Source: Nitrospirota bacterium (GTDB taxonomy: Bacteria > Nitrospirota_A > Leptospirillia > Leptospirillales > Leptospirillaceae). From it: a stretch of 64,000 bases of DNA. Each line of letters opens with the position of its first letter. Position 1 is the first letter of the stretch. This document shows positions 61,820 to 64,000 of the stretch, one piece after another. Where the stretch lies: contig JAKBPM010000001.1 in assembly GCA_021829515.1 (NCBI GenBank), positions 1-64,000 of the forward strand, written 5' to 3'. Both the position numbers and the translations under genes were made by a program. The notes beneath the pieces were generated by a model. The model was not told the DNA's origin. It made no database searches and worked only from the letters and a program-made list of their open reading frames with translations.

Positions 61820-62056
61820 CTAGAGACATGTTGGAAACAATAACGACCCTCCTCCAACAAAACCAATAATTTCCACCCGGTCGCCGGGATTCAGCCCGGT
61901 TTGATGCCACTCCTCCTTTTGAAGGATCAGCAAATTCAGTTCGACCACCACCTGACGATCGGCAAAACCGAGCTCTTCCAAAAGCACCGTAACCGTTTTT
62001 CCTCTGGAAAAAACGTAGGGATCCCCATTCACATAGATATGTTCATCATCGCTCAT
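61820..62056 (-). CDS. thiS: ThiS-like sulfur carrier with residues beyond Gly-Gly
   Basis: About 78 residues with a ubiquitin-like ThiS fold: YVNGDPYVFSRGKTVTVLLE and LGFADRQVVVELNLLILQKE, then LNPGDRVEIIGFVGGG. ThiS must end in Gly-Gly to be adenylated and thiocarboxylated by ThiF. Here eight residues, SLLFPTCL, follow the glycines before TAG. A protease would have to expose the glycine end, as for QbsE-type carriers, or the stop has been lost. AGGAGG ten bases before ATG 62056 sets the start. No thiF or thiG is adjacent; thiC lies 45 kb away. Confidence 0.78.
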   Translation of the reverse strand: MSDDEHIYVNGDPYVFSRGKTVTVLLEELGFADRQVVVELNLLILQKEEWHQTGLNPGDRVEIIGFVGGGSLLFPTCL

Positions 62057-62184
62057 CAAAAATTTGCCTCCTGAGAATTCGAAAGTGACACATGGAGCGA
62101 TCACAAGAGATTGAAAGATTTTGTTGACCCAATCCGTTACAATGGATGGTAGCGGAATTCCTGTCTTAGGGTCAAAGGATTAAA

Positions 62185-63171
62185 ATGAAGCATCTATTCT
62201 TCTCCCAGCTCCCAAGAGTGCTTTTTGCGGCAAAGTTAATGTTTGTCACGGGTGTTTCTTATCTTTTGGCTGACAGTGTGGATCAAGCAGTCAAAAACAG
62301 CATCCTTCCACCCATGACCATCAAGGACAATAACCAATCTGCCAACATTGAAACGTTCCATGCACCAACAGCCTCCGAGCTGGGCCTTATTGCCTCAAGG
62401 AATCCATTCAGCCCTGACCTGAGGGGAAAAAGCTATGCCAACATCCTTGCCGATCTCTACCCCCAAGCGGGAAGAGGATCGGACTCTGCCCCCAGGGATG
62501 CTGAAGTTGTCGCTCTCGGAAACTGGATGAACGGTAAGGTTCCCATTCTTGAACCAAAGATGATCAAGCTAAGACTTGTCGGCACCGTTCTGGCAGGAAA
62601 GTCAACATCAGGCGCCGTTATCGATTCACTGGATCCGGAAAAACAAAAGTTTTACCGAATCCATGACGTTATTATTCCCGGGAAAATATCGCTCGTCGCT
62701 GTAAGAAAAGAGTATGTCGTCTTACAGGTCGGAAAAGGGTATGGAATTCTGAAAGCCCATTACGATCAGGAGGACGATGCCGGTCAGGTCCTTCCGGACA
62801 AGGGAACGGCCTCTGTCAGTGCCCATGGCATTCACAAGATCGATGACCACCACTGGCTTGTCGAAGCAAGAGCCATACAGTTTGCGACAAAAAACCTGAG
62901 TTCCCTTCTCTTGCAGGCCAGAGCCGTACCGGATTTTACAGGTGGCCATCCCGATGGGTTCCGGATGGTCAACATACAGTCAGGGAGCCTTTTTCAGGAG
63001 CTTGGTCTCGCACAGGGAGATGTCATACGTTCTATCAACGGTCTCTCGATGAATGATCCACAGAACTTCATGAAAGCACTGTCGACTCTTCAAAGTGCAA
63101 CCAATGTCCAGATCAATCTATTGCGAAATGGGGCTCCCCAGACTTTTGACTATCAGATACAGTCGGAATGA
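62185..63171 (+). CDS. gspC: Type II secretion protein GspC with PDZ domain
   Basis: A 328-residue inner-membrane protein. One N-terminal membrane helix (VLFAAKLMFVTGVSYLLA) is followed by a periplasmic linker containing ASRNPFSPDLR, the homology region (IKLRLVGTVLAGKSTSGAVI, VIIPGKISLVAV) that contacts the secretin, and a C-terminal PDZ domain (VNIQSGSLFQELGLAQGDVI, SINGLSMNDPQNF). GspC links the inner-membrane platform to GspD, which follows 33 bases later. The prepilin peptidase at 5.1 kb could process the pseudopilins of this system. Confidence 0.9.
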   Translation: MKHLFFSQLPRVLFAAKLMFVTGVSYLLADSVDQAVKNSILPPMTIKDNNQSANIETFHAPTASELGLIASRNPFSPDLRGKSYANILADLYPQAGRGSDSAPRDAEVVALGNWMNGKVPILEPKMIKLRLVGTVLAGKSTSGAVIDSLDPEKQKFYRIHDVIIPGKISLVAVRKEYVVLQVGKGYGILKAHYDQEDDAGQVLPDKGTASVSAHGIHKIDDHHWLVEARAIQFATKNLSSLLLQARAVPDFTGGHPDGFRMVNIQSGSLFQELGLAQGDVIRSINGLSMNDPQNFMKALSTLQSATNVQINLLRNGAPQTFDYQIQSE

Positions 63172-63204
63172 TCCTTTTTTCATTGTGATAAGGAATAAAT
63201 AAAG

Positions 63205-64000
63205 ATGCATTTTCTCATCCCGGAAATAAAACGATCAAAACTCGCATCACTCCTTTTGCTGATTCTTTTTCTTTCAGACGGAAGCCGTCTGCAAGCCTCC
63301 ACCAATCCACTGAACCTGGCGACACAGGAAAAGACAATACCTCCCAAAGACCCTTTGATCATCAAACCCTCTGCCCCTACTCCGCTTGACATGGAAAACT
63401 CCGTTTCCCTGAACTTCCGAAACGTAGATATATCTGTCCTCGTTCGATTCATGAGCAATCTCATGAATAAGAACATTGTCATGGACGAGCGGGTCAAGGG
63501 GAAAATCTCCATTCTCTCCCCTAACAGGATCAGCATTGACCGGGCATTCCAGATCTTCAAGCAATCCCTGCGGATGAAAGGCTTCGAGGCCGTTACCAAA
63601 AAAGGCATGATTTTTATTGTTCCTGCCAATCAAGCCCCACAAGACAGGGAACTCTTTCTTTTCACCCTCGAGAACACCAGTGCCAAATCCATCGCAAAAA
63701 CCATCAACAGCATCCTTTCTAAAGGCTTCCAGCCTCCGCCTGTTGGAGCGGTCTCTTCCGGAGGACTGATCGGAATGGTCCAGATTGTTCCGGACAGTCC
63801 ATCCAATAGCCTGATCATTTCAGCCACACCCCACGACTATCACCTGATCAAGGCTCTTTTGCGCAATCTGGACCATCCTCCCGGAGAGGTTTACGTCAAG
63901 GCTTCCCTGATCGAGATCTCAACAGACAAACTTCAGAATATCCAGGTCAATCTTTTGGGAGCTGTTACCGGAGCCAATGGATCAGGCGTAGTGGGAGGCA
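63205..64000 (+). CDS. gspD: Type II secretion secretin GspD, N-terminal part
   Basis: The first 265 residues of the outer-membrane secretin, cut by the window end. A signal peptide of about 31 residues ends RLQA. The N0 domain has VSLNFRNVDISVLVRFMSNL, MNKNIVMDERVKGKISILSP. N1/N2 domains follow with ENTSAKSIAKTINSIL, VQIVPDSPSNSLIISATPHD and LDHPPGEVYVKASLIEIST. AAGGA lies ten bases before the ATG. The gate and barrel regions lie beyond the window. Confidence 0.93.
   Translation, partial: MHFLIPEIKRSKLASLLLLILFLSDGSRLQASTNPLNLATQEKTIPPKDPLIIKPSAPTPLDMENSVSLNFRNVDISVLVRFMSNLMNKNIVMDERVKGKISILSPNRISIDRAFQIFKQSLRMKGFEAVTKKGMIFIVPANQAPQDRELFLFTLENTSAKSIAKTINSILSKGFQPPPVGAVSSGGLIGMVQIVPDSPSNSLIISATPHDYHLIKALLRNLDHPPGEVYVKASLIEISTDKLQNIQVNLLGAVTGANGSGVVGG

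Noticed and set aside
62124..62143. TTGACC and TACAAT as a gspC promoter
   Set aside because: The two hexamers are only 8 bases apart, too close for a sigma-70 promoter.

Overview
The window reads as a chromosomal segment of a Gram-negative, non-enteric bacterium. It carries short intergenic gaps, many 4-base start/stop overlaps, and the first two genes of a type II secretion locus. Gene content and protein style (RecBC, a split MetH, a short ThiC, an FTR1 iron permease, a MASE1 diguanylate cyclase, GDP-mannose synthesis, a PEP-CTERM protein) suggest a Nitrospirota-type acidophile such as Leptospirillum. That assignment is inference from remembered families, not a database match. Base composition looks close to 50% G+C, apart from an AT-rich patch near 57.8-58.9 kb.

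Layout, 0-13.7 kb: an EVE/SRPBCC pair diverges from a TetR regulator with a perfect 14-base operator and an overlapping MFS exporter. Then come a decayed region, tRNA-Thr, a secreted thiol oxidoreductase, a prepilin peptidase and a universal stress protein. The RNA/envelope cluster phoH-pgpH-like-ybeY-ftsY converges on aroE, and uvrC follows. 13.7-21.7 kb: a very unusual 1030-residue membrane protein with three AAA+-like modules, then thiC, a strong hairpin terminator, a free-standing MetH reactivation-domain gene and metH without that domain. 21.6-33 kb: an MBL hydrolase, a secreted cyclophilin and typA in one minus-strand string. An rRNA methyltransferase, a small outer-membrane-like protein, era-recO, an SDR, and a manC-manB pair for GDP-mannose follow.

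33-56 kb: a His/Met-rich secreted protein, an NsrR-like and a Crp-like regulator, and an AMP-ligase/ACP/acyltransferase fusion coupled to a beta-CASP nuclease. Next are recC-recB with no recD beside them, a cytoplasmic chemoreceptor, a candidate Fur-controlled FTR1/cupredoxin iron-uptake pair, argA, a MASE1-PAS-PAS-GGDEF cyclase, and an SQR-like oxidoreductase behind a promoter of MerR-controlled architecture.

56.45-61.72 kb is an integrated island in the 3' end of a tRNA-Gly gene. It is bounded by a perfect 47-base direct repeat and has a tyrosine integrase (broken by two compensating frameshifts) next to the tRNA. Other contents are candidate integrase arm-type repeats at both ends, an excisionase-like gene, a truncated RepB-type primase, a phage-type small protein, a HicB-like solitary antitoxin, a 10-G tract inside a small regulator gene, and an AT-rich PEP-CTERM gene preceded by a near-consensus sigma-54 promoter. 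After the tRNA come a ThiS homologue with residues beyond its Gly-Gly end, gspC, and the start of gspD.

The strongest leads for new biology are the triple-AAA membrane protein, the sigma-54/PEP-CTERM cargo of the tRNA island, the MerR-type promoter of the oxidoreductase, and the ligase-ACP-acyltransferase fusion coupled to a nuclease.
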